From Lentzea nigeriaca (GTDB taxonomy: Bacteria > Actinomycetota > Actinomycetes > Mycobacteriales > Pseudonocardiaceae), in contig NZ_JAFBCX010000006.1 of NCBI RefSeq assembly GCF_016907955.1, positions 62,001-126,000 of the forward strand: DNA of 64,000 bases, read 5' to 3'. The position numbers were made by a program, and so were the translations under genes. Shown here piece by piece: positions 51,917 through 60,099 of this stretch. Under the pieces are notes generated by a model, which saw only the letters and a program-made list of their open reading frames with translations, did not search any database and was not told the DNA's origin. Within the stretch, counting starts at the first letter, position 1. Each line of letters starts with the position of its first letter.

Positions 51917-53560
51917 GTGCTGGTCGCCCTCGTCCCGGAAGCGGACGGCGCGGGCCGGTGGCAGAAGCTGCACGACGACGGGACGCCCGCTGGTCCCGCG
52001 ATGGCGGCCTCGTCACTCGCCTCCGCCGTCGCGTCGCTGGAGCGCGCCCACCGGCCGCGGTGGGTGTGGGCGGACACCACCGAGGTCTACCCGGCACTGC
52101 TGCACGCGGGGGTGCGCGTCGACCGGTGCTGGGACCTGCACCTGACCGAGGCGTTGCTGCTCGGCGCAGAGGGCAGGCACCGCGAACCGCGCGAGCTCGC
52201 GGCGGCGCTCGCGCGCGAGCTGGGGTTGCCCGCGCCCGCGGATCTGGGGCCGCGCAAGAAGGACGTCGAGCTGACGTTGTTCGAGCCGGACCCGCTGGTG
52301 TTGCCGGGCGGCACCGACCCGTTGACGGCGTTGTCGCTGGTTTTCCGGGCCCAGCAACGGAACCCGGCGTTGAGCCTGCTGATCGCGGCGGAGTCGGCGT
52401 CGGCGTTGGTGGCGGCGGAGATGACGCACCACGGGTTGCCGTGGCGGGCGGACGTGCACAACGCGATCCTCGAGGAGATGCTCGGGCCGCGGACGGCGCC
52501 GGGCGTGCGGCCGAAGGTGTTGCAGGCGCTGGCGGACCAGATCCGGGAGGCGTTCGGCGGCAAGGAGGTCAACCCGGACGCACCGGCGAGCATCGTGCGG
52601 GCGTTCGCACGGGAGGGCATCGACGTGCCGTCGGCGCGGCGGTGGGTGCTGAAGAAGATCGACCATCCGGCCGTGGAACCGTTGCTGGAGCACAAGGAGC
52701 GCGCACGGCTGTGGGTCGCGCACGGCTGGACGTGGCTCGACGCGTGGGTGAAGGACGGGCGGTTCCGGCCGGACTACGTCGTCGGTGGCGTGGTGTCGGG
52801 GCGCTGGGCGTCGCGGGGTGGTGCGGCGCTGCAGATTCCCCGGCTGATGCGGAAAGCCGTTCTCGCGGACGACGGCTGGTGCCTCGTGGCGGCGGACGCC
52901 TCGCAGCTGGAACCGCGGATTCTCGCTGCCCTGTCAGGAGATCAGCGGTTGATCGAGGTGTGCGGGGACGACGATCTGTACTCCGCGCTGGCCGCCGACT
53001 CCTTCAAAGGGGAACGGCCGCGCGCGAAGATCGCGATGTTGTCGGCCATGTACGGCGGCACGTCCGGTGAGGCAGGACCGCTGCTCGCCGTGCTGCGCAA
53101 GAGGTTTCCTCAGGCCGTCGGCTACGTGGAGGCGGCGGCGCAGGCAGGTGAGCAGGGGCGGATGGTGCGCACTCGGCTGGGTCGCACGTCGCCCGCGCCC
53201 TCGGAGGCGTGGCGCGAGCTGACCGGCGTGGCGGACGACTCGGGTGAGGTGTCGAGCTCGTCGCGGCAGGCGGCGCGGAACTGGGGCCGGTTCACGCGCA
53301 ACTTCGTCGTGCAGGGCAGCGCGGCGGACTGGACGGCGGCGTTGCTCGCCGTGCTGCGCAACCGGTTGCCCGTCAACGCCCACCTGGTTTTCTTCCAGCA
53401 CGACGAGGTGCTCGTGCACTGTCCGCGCGAGGACGCGGACGCGGTGATCGAGGCGATCGCCCTGGCCGGGCGTGAGGCGACGCGGTTGCTGTTCGGCGAG
53501 ACGGCGGTGCGGTTCCCGATGAACGCCGTGCCCGTCGAGTGCTACGCCGACGCCAAATAA
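51917..53560 (+). CDS. Family A DNA polymerase with exonuclease-like N-terminus
   Basis: About 547 residues, the small PolI-like protein of actinobacteria annotated bifunctional 3'-5' exonuclease/DNA polymerase. Polymerase motif A is VAADASQLEPRILAALSGD, motif B is PRAKIAMLSAMYGGTSG and motif C FFQHDEVLVHC, with the catalytic Asp residues present in A and C. The N-terminal 3'-5' exonuclease-like region (RWVWADTTEVYPALL; RCWDLHLTEALLL) seems to lack most metal ligands, so proofreading is doubtful. The frame is open far upstream; GTG 51917 is chosen because family proteins begin at this VALVPE strand. The 214 bp upstream hold the divergent promoters. Confidence 0.9.
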   Translation: MLVALVPEADGAGRWQKLHDDGTPAGPAMAASSLASAVASLERAHRPRWVWADTTEVYPALLHAGVRVDRCWDLHLTEALLLGAEGRHREPRELAAALARELGLPAPADLGPRKKDVELTLFEPDPLVLPGGTDPLTALSLVFRAQQRNPALSLLIAAESASALVAAEMTHHGLPWRADVHNAILEEMLGPRTAPGVRPKVLQALADQIREAFGGKEVNPDAPASIVRAFAREGIDVPSARRWVLKKIDHPAVEPLLEHKERARLWVAHGWTWLDAWVKDGRFRPDYVVGGVVSGRWASRGGAALQIPRLMRKAVLADDGWCLVAADASQLEPRILAALSGDQRLIEVCGDDDLYSALAADSFKGERPRAKIAMLSAMYGGTSGEAGPLLAVLRKRFPQAVGYVEAAAQAGEQGRMVRTRLGRTSPAPSEAWRELTGVADDSGEVSSSSRQAARNWGRFTRNFVVQGSAADWTAALLAVLRNRLPVNAHLVFFQHDEVLVHCPREDADAVIEAIALAGREATRLLFGETAVRFPMNAVPVECYADAK

Positions 53561-53633
53561 GTCCAAACGAGACGCGTCGGGACCTGCCGCGTTGCGGGTC
53601 GTTGCTCCGAATGGCCGCTTGCCGTCCCTGCCG

Positions 53634-53647
53634 TGAGAGCGCTCTCA
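53634..53647. promoter_or_regulatory. LacI-family operator before the GH16 gene
   Basis: TGAGAGCGCTCTCA is a perfect 14-bp palindrome with a GAGCGCTC core, as in CebR- and BglR-type operators. It lies 38 bp upstream of the secreted glucanase start. No LacI-family gene is adjacent, so the repressor is encoded elsewhere, possibly one of the two in this window. Confidence 0.75.
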
Positions 53648-53685
53648 TAGATGGACTGCACCCGTGACAAGGAGGTCACTCGCGC

Positions 53686-55053
53686 ATGAAGCCACGCCGC
53701 CGCGTCCTCGCGGCCACGACAGCTCTTCTTGCCGCGGTACCCCTGGCGATCGCCGCCATGTCAGCCAACGCTTCGATCCCACCCCCTGCAGCGGGATGGA
53801 CGCAGGTGTGGGGTGACGACTTCAACGGCCCGAACGGTTCCCTGCCGTCGAGTTCCGACTGGATCTTCGATCTGGGCCACAGCTACCCGGGAGGTCCCGC
53901 GAACTGGGGCACAGGAGAGATCCAGAACTACACGAACAGCACGCAGAACATCCGCCTGGACGGCGCGGGCAACCTGCGCATCACCGCGCTGAAGGACGGC
54001 GCGGGCAACTGGACGTCGTCGCGCATCGAGACCCAGCGCGCGAACTTCAAGCCCGCGGCGGGCGGCAAGCTCGCGATCGAGGGCCGCATCCAGATGCCGA
54101 ACATCACCGGTGAGGCGGCGCTGGGCTACTGGCCGGCGTTCTGGGCGCTCGGTTCGCCGTTCCGCGGCAATTACTGGAACTGGCCGGGCATCGGCGAGTT
54201 CGACATCATGGAGAACGTCAACGGCATCAACTCCGTGTGGGGCGTGCTGCACTGCGACGTCGCCCCCGGCGGTGTCTGCGGCGAGTTCACCGGCATCGGC
54301 AACTCGCGGACGTGCCCCGGCGCGTCCTGCCAGTCCGCGTTCCACACCTACCGCTTCGAGTGGGACGACGCCGCGAAGACGTTCACGTGGTTCGTCGACG
54401 GCCAGAGCTTCCACCAGGTGACCCGCGACCGCGTGGGCGCCGGCGTGTGGGACCAGATGACGTCGCACGCGGGGTACTTCATCCTGCTGAACCTCGCGAT
54501 GGGCGGCGCGTTCCCGAACGCCCTGAACAACAACCAGCCGACCCCTGTCGCGGCCACCCAGTCCGGGCATTCGCTGGTGGTGGACTACGTGGCCGTCTAC
54601 ACGGCTGGCGGCACTCCGCCGACCACGACCACTCCCCCGCCTGGTGGCGGCGGCAGCGCGTACTCCGAGCTCCAGGCGGAGAACGCCGCCGAGCGTTCCG
54701 GCGGCTCGGTCGGGCCCGCGGAAGGCGGCTCCGGCGTGCACCAGATCGCGAACGGCGGCTACCTGAAGTTCTCCGGCGTCGACTTCGGCTCCGGTCCCGC
54801 CCGGCAGTTCTACGCCCGCGTGGCGTCGGGTGCTTCCGGTGGCGTGAGCGGGCTGGTCGAGGTGCGGCTCGACTCGCGTTCCGCAGCTCCCGCCGGGTCG
54901 TTCGCGGTCGGCAACACCGGTGGATGGGACGCGTGGAGAACCATTCCCGCCAACATCTCGAACATCAGCGGGGTGCACGACGTGTACATCACGTTCACTT
55001 CCGGGCAGCCCGCGCCGTACGTGAGCGTGAACTGGGTGAAGTTCGGAACCTGA
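53686..55053 (+). CDS. Secreted GH16 beta-glucanase with C-terminal carbohydrate-binding domain
   Basis: A 455-residue protein. Signal peptide 1-29, GH16 domain about 35-310 with the catalytic ExDxxE in GEFDIMENVNG near residue 170 and WPAFWALGSPFRG before it, a Thr/Pro/Gly linker (TPPTTTTPPPGGGGS), then a CBM6-like domain (YSELQAENAAERSGG; VNWVKFGT at the end). It probably cleaves beta-1,3-glucans such as laminarin or fungal wall glucan. ATG 53686 has AAGGAGG 9-10 bp upstream. A LacI-type operator suggests induction by glucan-derived sugars. Confidence 0.95.
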   Translation: MKPRRRVLAATTALLAAVPLAIAAMSANASIPPPAAGWTQVWGDDFNGPNGSLPSSSDWIFDLGHSYPGGPANWGTGEIQNYTNSTQNIRLDGAGNLRITALKDGAGNWTSSRIETQRANFKPAAGGKLAIEGRIQMPNITGEAALGYWPAFWALGSPFRGNYWNWPGIGEFDIMENVNGINSVWGVLHCDVAPGGVCGEFTGIGNSRTCPGASCQSAFHTYRFEWDDAAKTFTWFVDGQSFHQVTRDRVGAGVWDQMTSHAGYFILLNLAMGGAFPNALNNNQPTPVAATQSGHSLVVDYVAVYTAGGTPPTTTTPPPGGGGSAYSELQAENAAERSGGSVGPAEGGSGVHQIANGGYLKFSGVDFGSGPARQFYARVASGASGGVSGLVEVRLDSRSAAPAGSFAVGNTGGWDAWRTIPANISNISGVHDVYITFTSGQPAPYVSVNWVKFGT

Positions 55054-55100
55054 CCCCTGAGTTGGTCGGCTCGGCCGTGGGCTAGAATCTCGTCCTGCAC

Positions 55101-55172
<72 letters not shown>

Positions 55173-55182
55173 CGGTTCTCGG

Positions 55183-55220
55183 GGCGAGGTGTGTCGGCGG
55201 AAAGCGCCGACCTCCTCGCC
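55183..55220 (+). terminator. Hairpin terminator after tRNA-Val
   Basis: GGCGAGG (55183-55189) pairs with CCTCGCC (55214-55220), and TCGGCG (55194-55199) with CGCCGA (55205-55210) around a GAAAG loop. The T-rich stretch TGGTGTTTTCT follows within 10 bp. Confidence 0.7.
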
Positions 55221-55258
55221 TCGTGGTGTTTTCTGGGCGCCGATCCCCCAGACCCCAG

Positions 55259-55276
55259 CCGGGGGCAAGCCCCCGG
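55259..55276. repeat. CCGGGGGC-AA-GCCCCCGG hairpin
   Basis: A perfect short hairpin flanked by CCCC runs, of a type scattered through actinomycete intergenic regions. It may be a second terminator or an interspersed repeat. Confidence 0.5.
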
Positions 55277-55384
55277 ACCCCCGACCGTGGTCACCTTGAT
55301 CAGTCGCGGGTGGGAGTGAGCCTCTGCAAGATCCATCTGGCGCCACATCCTTCGGGATGCGGCGCCATTTGCTTTGATGGGTCT

Positions 55385-56026
55385 GTGTACGCCGAACGCC
55401 CCGCCCCCGCGGGCCTGGCCTGCCTGTGGACGCGCACAGTGTCGTCGGAGACTGTGCAGCGCGTGGTGCCGGACGGCTGCACGGATCTGATGTGGACACC
55501 GGCGACCGGCTCGTTGTTCGTGGCGGGGCCGGACACTCAGGCTCAGCTCGCGACGGTGGCGCCGGGGACGTTGTACGGCGTGCGGCTTCCGCCTGGGGCG
55601 TTTCCCTCGGTGTTCGGGGTGCCCGCGCACGCAGTGCGGGATCTGCGGGTGCCGTTGGCGGAGCTCGTTCCGTCGGCGCGGCTCGAGTCGTTCTCGGACA
55701 TGGTGGCGTTCTGCGCTTCGCGGGTGGTCGTCGATCCGGCGCTGGCCGCGACGGCGTCGTTGCTGCGCACCAATGACGTTGCTTCCGCCGCCTGGGAGAT
55801 CGGGCTGAGCTCGCGGCAACTGCGGCGCCGGTGCCTGGACGCGTTCGGGTATCCGCCCAAGGTGTTGCAGCGGGTGCTGCGGTTCGACGCCGCGATGCGT
55901 CTGGCGTGGGGTGGCGTGCCGTTCGCCTCGGTGGCTTTCGAGGCCGGCTATGCGGACCAGGCGCATCTGGCCCGGGAAGTGCGGTCGTTGGCGGGTGTGC
56001 CGCTGGGTCAGCTGATCCGGCCGTAG
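55385..56026 (+). CDS. AraC-family regulator (short)
   Basis: A 213-residue protein with an N-terminal domain of the DUF6597 type (VQRVVPDGCTDLMWTP, LFVAGPDTQAQL, GVRLPPGAFPSVFGVPAH) and a C-terminal AraC HTH (EIGLSSRQLRRRCLDAFGY; PFASVAFEAGYADQAHLARE). GTG 55385 is chosen at the start of the first domain; the frame is open further upstream. The 3' end overlaps the next convergent gene by 19 bp. Target unknown. Confidence 0.88.
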   Translation: MYAERPAPAGLACLWTRTVSSETVQRVVPDGCTDLMWTPATGSLFVAGPDTQAQLATVAPGTLYGVRLPPGAFPSVFGVPAHAVRDLRVPLAELVPSARLESFSDMVAFCASRVVVDPALAATASLLRTNDVASAAWEIGLSSRQLRRRCLDAFGYPPKVLQRVLRFDAAMRLAWGGVPFASVAFEAGYADQAHLAREVRSLAGVPLGQLIRP

Positions 56027-56829
56027 CGCCGCAGGGTCAGCAATGCGTCCATCGTGGCGATGGAACGCCATTCGAAGTTGACGACCGGAGTGAACGCCGG
56101 GAAGTGGAAGTTCCAGCCGCCGTCGGCCTGCTGGCCGTTCTGGAGCTCGCCGAGGTTCTCGTCGAATTCCTCGTCGGTGAACCAGGTTCGGGCGAGACTG
56201 GTGGGTTTGGCCGCGTAGTCGTGCATGGCCAGGCCCTCGTCTTCTTCATAGCCTTCCAGGTGCAGGTGCCTGAGTTTCTCGGCGGCGAGTTCCGCGCGCT
56301 TCCGGTCCTTCGTCTCGTCCAGGAACATCACCGCGGCCCGCAGCTCGTACGGGTGGGTCTTCTCCAGGTCGTCGATCTCCTGCCAGCAGTAGGCCGTCGC
56401 CTTGTCGAGCCACGGGTCGGTGATGCCGAGGGCCAGCAGTGCGGCCGCGATCTGGGCCGTCAGGAGGAGTCCGCCCTGGTCGTCGGCGGCGATCCACGGG
56501 GCCATGGGGTGGCCCTTCGAGGTGGACAGGCCGAACGGGACCGAGCCGTCGGGGCAGGTGTTTCGCAGCCACGTCAGGATCGACTCGGCGTGCTCCGGCG
56601 CGTCGACCTCGCCGAACATCTGGAGGGCGCGCAGGGCGTGCAGCGGCTGGCTGGTGGGGCCGCGGTGGTCGGGTTCGAGGGCGTGGCCGTAGCCGCCGTC
56701 GTCGTTGCGGTAGGCCAGCACGGCCTGGACCACGGCGTTCGCCGAGCCACCGTCGAAGGCGTGCTCGAACCAGCGTTGTTCCAGCGTGCGGGCGTTGTGC
56801 CAGATGAAGTTCCTCGCTCGTTCGATCAT
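56008..56829 (-). CDS. Prenyltransferase/squalene oxidase-repeat-like protein
   Basis: A 273-residue protein with alpha/alpha-toroid-type repeats (QAVLAYRNDDGGYGHALEPD; LTWLRNTCPDGSVPFGLST; LGELQNGQQADGGWNFHFPA), each with the DGG(Y/W) signature seen in terpene cyclase and prenyltransferase repeats. It is about half the size of a squalene-hopene cyclase and lacks the DxDD motif, so it is not expected to be a cyclase. ATG 56829. Function unknown. Confidence 0.85.
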   Translation of the reverse strand: MIERARNFIWHNARTLEQRWFEHAFDGGSANAVVQAVLAYRNDDGGYGHALEPDHRGPTSQPLHALRALQMFGEVDAPEHAESILTWLRNTCPDGSVPFGLSTSKGHPMAPWIAADDQGGLLLTAQIAAALLALGITDPWLDKATAYCWQEIDDLEKTHPYELRAAVMFLDETKDRKRAELAAEKLRHLHLEGYEEDEGLAMHDYAAKPTSLARTWFTDEEFDENLGELQNGQQADGGWNFHFPAFTPVVNFEWRSIATMDALLTLRRYGRIS

Positions 56830-56976
56830 GTCTCGAACCTAGGCTCATCACTCTTCCGGGTCTTGAACGAATCGGCCATGTGACCTGATCAGCTGATTCG
56901 ATCGCCTCCAAGGGGAACCGGCGCTGTGCGAAAATCCTCCAACAGGGGTGTGGAGTTCTGAGGGGAGCTGGCGAAG

Positions 56977-57384
56977 ATGCTGATGTTCGACGCGATCGTG
57001 CCTGTGGCAACCGTCGGCGCGGCAGTGGGAGCCGCGGCCGGCAACGTCGCCGCCGGAGCCGGTGGGGCAGGCACGACCAGGTTCAGCGTCGATCCGGATC
57101 AGGCCCAGAACATGATCAAGGGCCTGAAGGACGCCGTCGAAAAACTGGTCGAACTGAAGGAGAAGAGCCGACAGCTGCAGCAGTCCGGCGCTCCGGGACC
57201 TGACCCGTACAGCGGCTGGTCGACCCTCGCAATGCGGCAAGCGGCAGGCGACAACGCCGGCGGCTACGGCTGGGCCAACGAAGCCGCGCAAGATGCGCTG
57301 CTCAAGACGATCGAGAACATCGAAAAGGCTCTGGCCGAGTACCGGGGCACCGACGAGGCGGCGAAGAACGCCGTGAAGGGCTGA
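56977..57384 (+). CDS. ESX/WXG100-like small secreted-type protein
   Basis: A 135-residue helical protein, first of a four-gene ESX-accessory cluster. An Ala/Gly-rich N-terminal segment is followed by VDPDQAQNMIKGLKDAVEKL and a second helix near the C-terminus ending YRGTDEAAKNAVKG. There is no strict WXG, but a GWSTLAM turn sits between the helices. ATG 56977 has GGGGAG 9 bp upstream. The next gene begins 8 bp after the stop. Confidence 0.8.
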   Translation: MLMFDAIVPVATVGAAVGAAAGNVAAGAGGAGTTRFSVDPDQAQNMIKGLKDAVEKLVELKEKSRQLQQSGAPGPDPYSGWSTLAMRQAAGDNAGGYGWANEAAQDALLKTIENIEKALAEYRGTDEAAKNAVKG

Positions 57385-57391
57385 CACCATC

Positions 57392-57973
57392 TTGAAGCGC
57401 ATGACCGCCTTGCTGACCGCTGTCCTCGTCACCGGTGTCCTGGCCGGGTGCTCGCAGAAGACCCCTGGCAATGCCAACACGACCACCCCGACTGCTGGTG
57501 AGCAGACGAGCAGCTCGCCCACGGGCTCCGATTCGCCGTCGGGCCTCAGCATTGACAAGTTCGTCAGCAAGCCGTGCGACATCCTCACCGCTGCCCAGGT
57601 TGCGAAGCTCGGATCCGTCCGCGCGCCGGAGCCAGGTACCGGTCTTCTCGGCCCTCTCTGCACCTGGAAGGGCCAGGACGTGGTCAAGAACTCCAGGTAC
57701 ACGATCTCGGTGACCAAGGGCAAGGACGTCGAGGAGATGGTCGCCACCGTCAAGACGGATCCTGTGTACACCGACCACAAGGTCGACGGAGTGCGCTTCG
57801 TCACCAGCGACGCGACCAATGGCGAGAGCACCTGCGCGACGATCATCCAGGTGTCGAAGACCGACTCGGTGACCCTGCAGGTCAGCGTCGCAAAGGACGA
57901 GCGCGCCACCAAGAAACCGTGCACCGAGTCCGAGACGGTTTCGAAGATGATCGTTGAGAACCTGAGGGGGTAG
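57392..57973 (+). CDS. DUF3558 lipoprotein
   Basis: About 190 residues. A lipobox VTGVLAGC is near residue 20, followed by a Thr/Ser-rich linker and a DUF3558 domain with conserved Cys residues (KPCDILTAAQVAKLG; LCTWKGQD; STCATIIQ). Starts at TTG 57392 or ATG 57401 are possible. DUF3558 lipoproteins are typically found beside WXG100/EspG genes in Pseudonocardiales and may act at the cell surface with the secreted substrate. Confidence 0.9.
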   Translation: MKRMTALLTAVLVTGVLAGCSQKTPGNANTTTPTAGEQTSSSPTGSDSPSGLSIDKFVSKPCDILTAAQVAKLGSVRAPEPGTGLLGPLCTWKGQDVVKNSRYTISVTKGKDVEEMVATVKTDPVYTDHKVDGVRFVTSDATNGESTCATIIQVSKTDSVTLQVSVAKDERATKKPCTESETVSKMIVENLRG

Positions 57974-57978
57974 CAGAA

Positions 57979-59313
57979 ATGCCTGGGGATGAGCCGAACA
58001 TCGGGGGCTTCCTGATGCTGCCCTTCGCGGGCGGAGACACGGTCTACAACTGGTTCGACAAGGGCAAAGGACCTAGCCAGAGCACGACGCCAACCGCACA
58101 GGCCTGGCGTGAACTCTCCGGTGGGCACACCGAGGTCGCGACGCTGATCGAAAAAGCCGTCAGGGACTCCGGGGCCTCTTGGGAGGGCGCGGCGGCCGAC
58201 ACGGCACGGAGCAACACGTCGCCGCTTGCCACCTGGGCGGAGGTGACGGGAGAGTCCGCGACCTCCGTGGCCACGACCTCCGACTCTCTGGGCGAGGCGT
58301 ACGTCAATGCCAAGCACTCGATGTCGAAGCCGCCGGCTGTCCCGGACAAGCCGTTCCTCAACGACCTGGCGTGGTGGGAGACCGACTACGACGAGGCGGT
58401 CGAGAAGAACCAGAAGGTCAACGAGCAGAACATGCGTGCGTTCAGCCAGTACGGGGAGGCCGTCACGGCCAGCACGAACAGCATGCCGACCTTCATCTCG
58501 CCCAACGCCGACGACGCCAAGATGCAGGAGCAGGGCGGCGGCACCAGGAGCATCGACAAGGTCGACAAGCCCGGCCCGAACGACCCGTACACGCCCCCCG
58601 GCACCGGTCAGCCGCCTGGCACCAACCAGCCTCCCGGTACTCCCGGCGGTGACGACACCAACCCGTCGCAGTGGAAGCCGCCCGGCGGCGACGGCGACGG
58701 CGACACCAAGCCGCAGTGGACCGACCCCAACGATCCGCGCAACCGGCTGCCAGGAGACCCGAACGACCCGCGCAACCGGCCTCCTGGTGACCCGAACATC
58801 CCGCCCGGTGGCAGGTGGGACCCGAACAACCCGAACGACCCGCGCAACCGCGGCCGGTTCGATCCCAACGACCCGCGCAACCGGACCGGTGGGCCTGGTG
58901 GGCCCGGCCGCGCCGGCGGACCTGGTGGCGGACCTGGTGGCGGACCTGGTGGCGGACCTGGTGGCGGACCTGGTGGCGGCGGCGGTGGCCGTGGTGGTGG
59001 CGCCGGCGGCGGCCTCGGCGGGGCCGCGGCGGCTCGTGCCGGTGGGCCCGGCGGCATGGGCAGCGGCTTCGGTGGCGCTGCCGGTGTCGGTGAGCAGGGT
59101 CGTGGTGGTGCCGGTGGCTTCGGGCCGTCGGGTGCCGCGGGTGCGGCTGGGCGGGCCGGTGCGGGTGGCATGGGTGCCGGAGGTATGGGCGCCGGTGCCG
59201 GCAAGGGCCAGGGTGACGAGGACAAGGAACACAAGTCCGCGTCGTACCTGCAGGAGACCGAGGACATCTTCGGTGACGGAACGATGGTGGCTCCGCCGGT
59301 CATCGGCGGATAA
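57979..59313 (+). CDS. PPE-like/WXG-type ESX substrate with Asn-Asp-Pro and Gly-rich tail
   Basis: A 444-residue protein. The first 190 residues are helical, of the PPE/WXG type (WRELSGGHTEVATLIEKAVR; SGASWEGAAADTARSN; NDLAWWETDYDEAVEKNQKV). The middle is Pro-rich with repeated DPNDPRNR units (encoded at 58723-58884). The tail is Gly-rich, including five tandem GPGG units, and ends in an acidic LQETEDIFGDG. PPE-like proteins need an EspG chaperone, which is encoded next. Likely surface or secreted role. GC-rich tandem repeats make length variation likely. Confidence 0.88.
   Translation: MPGDEPNIGGFLMLPFAGGDTVYNWFDKGKGPSQSTTPTAQAWRELSGGHTEVATLIEKAVRDSGASWEGAAADTARSNTSPLATWAEVTGESATSVATTSDSLGEAYVNAKHSMSKPPAVPDKPFLNDLAWWETDYDEAVEKNQKVNEQNMRAFSQYGEAVTASTNSMPTFISPNADDAKMQEQGGGTRSIDKVDKPGPNDPYTPPGTGQPPGTNQPPGTPGGDDTNPSQWKPPGGDGDGDTKPQWTDPNDPRNRLPGDPNDPRNRPPGDPNIPPGGRWDPNNPNDPRNRGRFDPNDPRNRTGGPGGPGRAGGPGGGPGGGPGGGPGGGPGGGGGGRGGGAGGGLGGAAAARAGGPGGMGSGFGGAAGVGEQGRGGAGGFGPSGAAGAAGRAGAGGMGAGGMGAGAGKGQGDEDKEHKSASYLQETEDIFGDGTMVAPPVIGG
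58723..58884 (+). repeat. DPNDPRNR-coding repeats
   Basis: Four copies of a 24-bp unit like GACCCGAACGACCCGCGCAA followed by CCGN, at 58723, 58756, about 58834 and 58861, separated by short spacers. They encode repeated Asp-Pro-Asn-Asp-Pro-Arg-Asn-Arg. Confidence 0.85.
58918..58977 (+). repeat. Five tandem 12-bp repeats
   Basis: GGACCTGGTGGC is repeated five times without change, encoding (Gly-Pro-Gly-Gly)5 in the PPE-like protein. Perfect identity at the DNA level suggests recent expansion by slippage. Confidence 0.95.
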
Positions 59314-59322
59314 GGGGGAATC

Positions 59323-60099
59323 GTGCTGAGAAGCAGGGTCGCCATCCCTGTCACGGCGCTCTACCAGGCCTGGCAGGCGGCGGGCCTGCCGTCGCTGCAC
59401 CGCGCGCTGCTCACGCAGGTCGACTTCGACGAGGACCTCCTCGAGTCGGGTGACGTGAGCGAGCTCGAACGGCTGCAGCGCACGGCGTGGGCACAACTCG
59501 AGCAGTACGGGCTGGCGCGCGGCAGCCAGGTCCACCCGGATCTGGCCAACGCGCTGCGGCTCGTGGTGGAGGCGGGCGTCGAGTACTGGGCGTTCTTCAG
59601 CCTGAAGGACGGCCCGCAGCAGAGCGTGCTGGTCGTGACGAACGGCCAGGACGCGCTGCGCATCGTGCTGACGCCGGACCAGCAGTTCGTGCTGGAACCG
59701 GTCCGCGCGGACGAGGCACCGCAGGCGCTGGTCGGCGCCCTGCCACCGGCACCGGCCGGGCGGGGCAACCCGATCACGCTGCCGGAGGACGCGCTCAAGC
59801 AGAAGCCGCAGTCCTACGAGGATACCGGTTCGTTCCTGCAGCAGAGCCGTCCGACCAGCTCGCCGAACGACCAACTGGTCGCGCAGCTCAAGCAGATCAT
59901 GGGCCAGCCGCGCACCGGCGGCGGTCAGGTCTACTCGGCCAAGCGCGACCACCTCGGCCGCAAGCAGCGTTGCATCAACCCGCTCACGTACATCGACACG
60001 GCGAACGGGCGCTACGTCGCGGCCAGGGACCAGGGCTGGCTGCGGGTGCAGCCGGCCGACTTCGGCACCCTCGCCCAGCTGACGGCGACGATGCCCTAA
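59323..60099 (+). CDS. EspG-family ESX secretion chaperone
   Basis: A 258-residue EspG-like protein (ALYQAWQAAGLPSLHRALLT; ARGSQVHPDLANALRLVVEA; EYWAFFSLKDGPQQSVLVVT; C-terminal YSAKRDHLGRKQRCINPLTY). EspG binds PPE-type partners in the cytosol and keeps them secretion-competent, fitting the PPE-like gene 9 bp upstream. GTG 59323 has AAGGGGGAAT upstream. No ESX core (EccC, EccD, MycP) is in this window, so the secretion machine is elsewhere. Confidence 0.92.
   Translation: MLRSRVAIPVTALYQAWQAAGLPSLHRALLTQVDFDEDLLESGDVSELERLQRTAWAQLEQYGLARGSQVHPDLANALRLVVEAGVEYWAFFSLKDGPQQSVLVVTNGQDALRIVLTPDQQFVLEPVRADEAPQALVGALPPAPAGRGNPITLPEDALKQKPQSYEDTGSFLQQSRPTSSPNDQLVAQLKQIMGQPRTGGGQVYSAKRDHLGRKQRCINPLTYIDTANGRYVAARDQGWLRVQPADFGTLAQLTATMP

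Noticed and set aside
56008..56829. Squalene-hopene cyclase
   Set aside because: Only about 270 residues, no DxDD motif, and few repeats; it is a repeat-fold protein of unknown role.
58918..58977. Possible CRISPR-like repeat array
   Set aside because: The repeats are contiguous 12-bp units without spacers, in frame inside a coding gene, and no cas genes are present anywhere in the window.
58608..59354. Collagen-like Pro/Gly frame on the minus strand
   Set aside because: It arises from the complement of the Gly-rich repeats of the PPE-like gene; no ribosome site or independent context.
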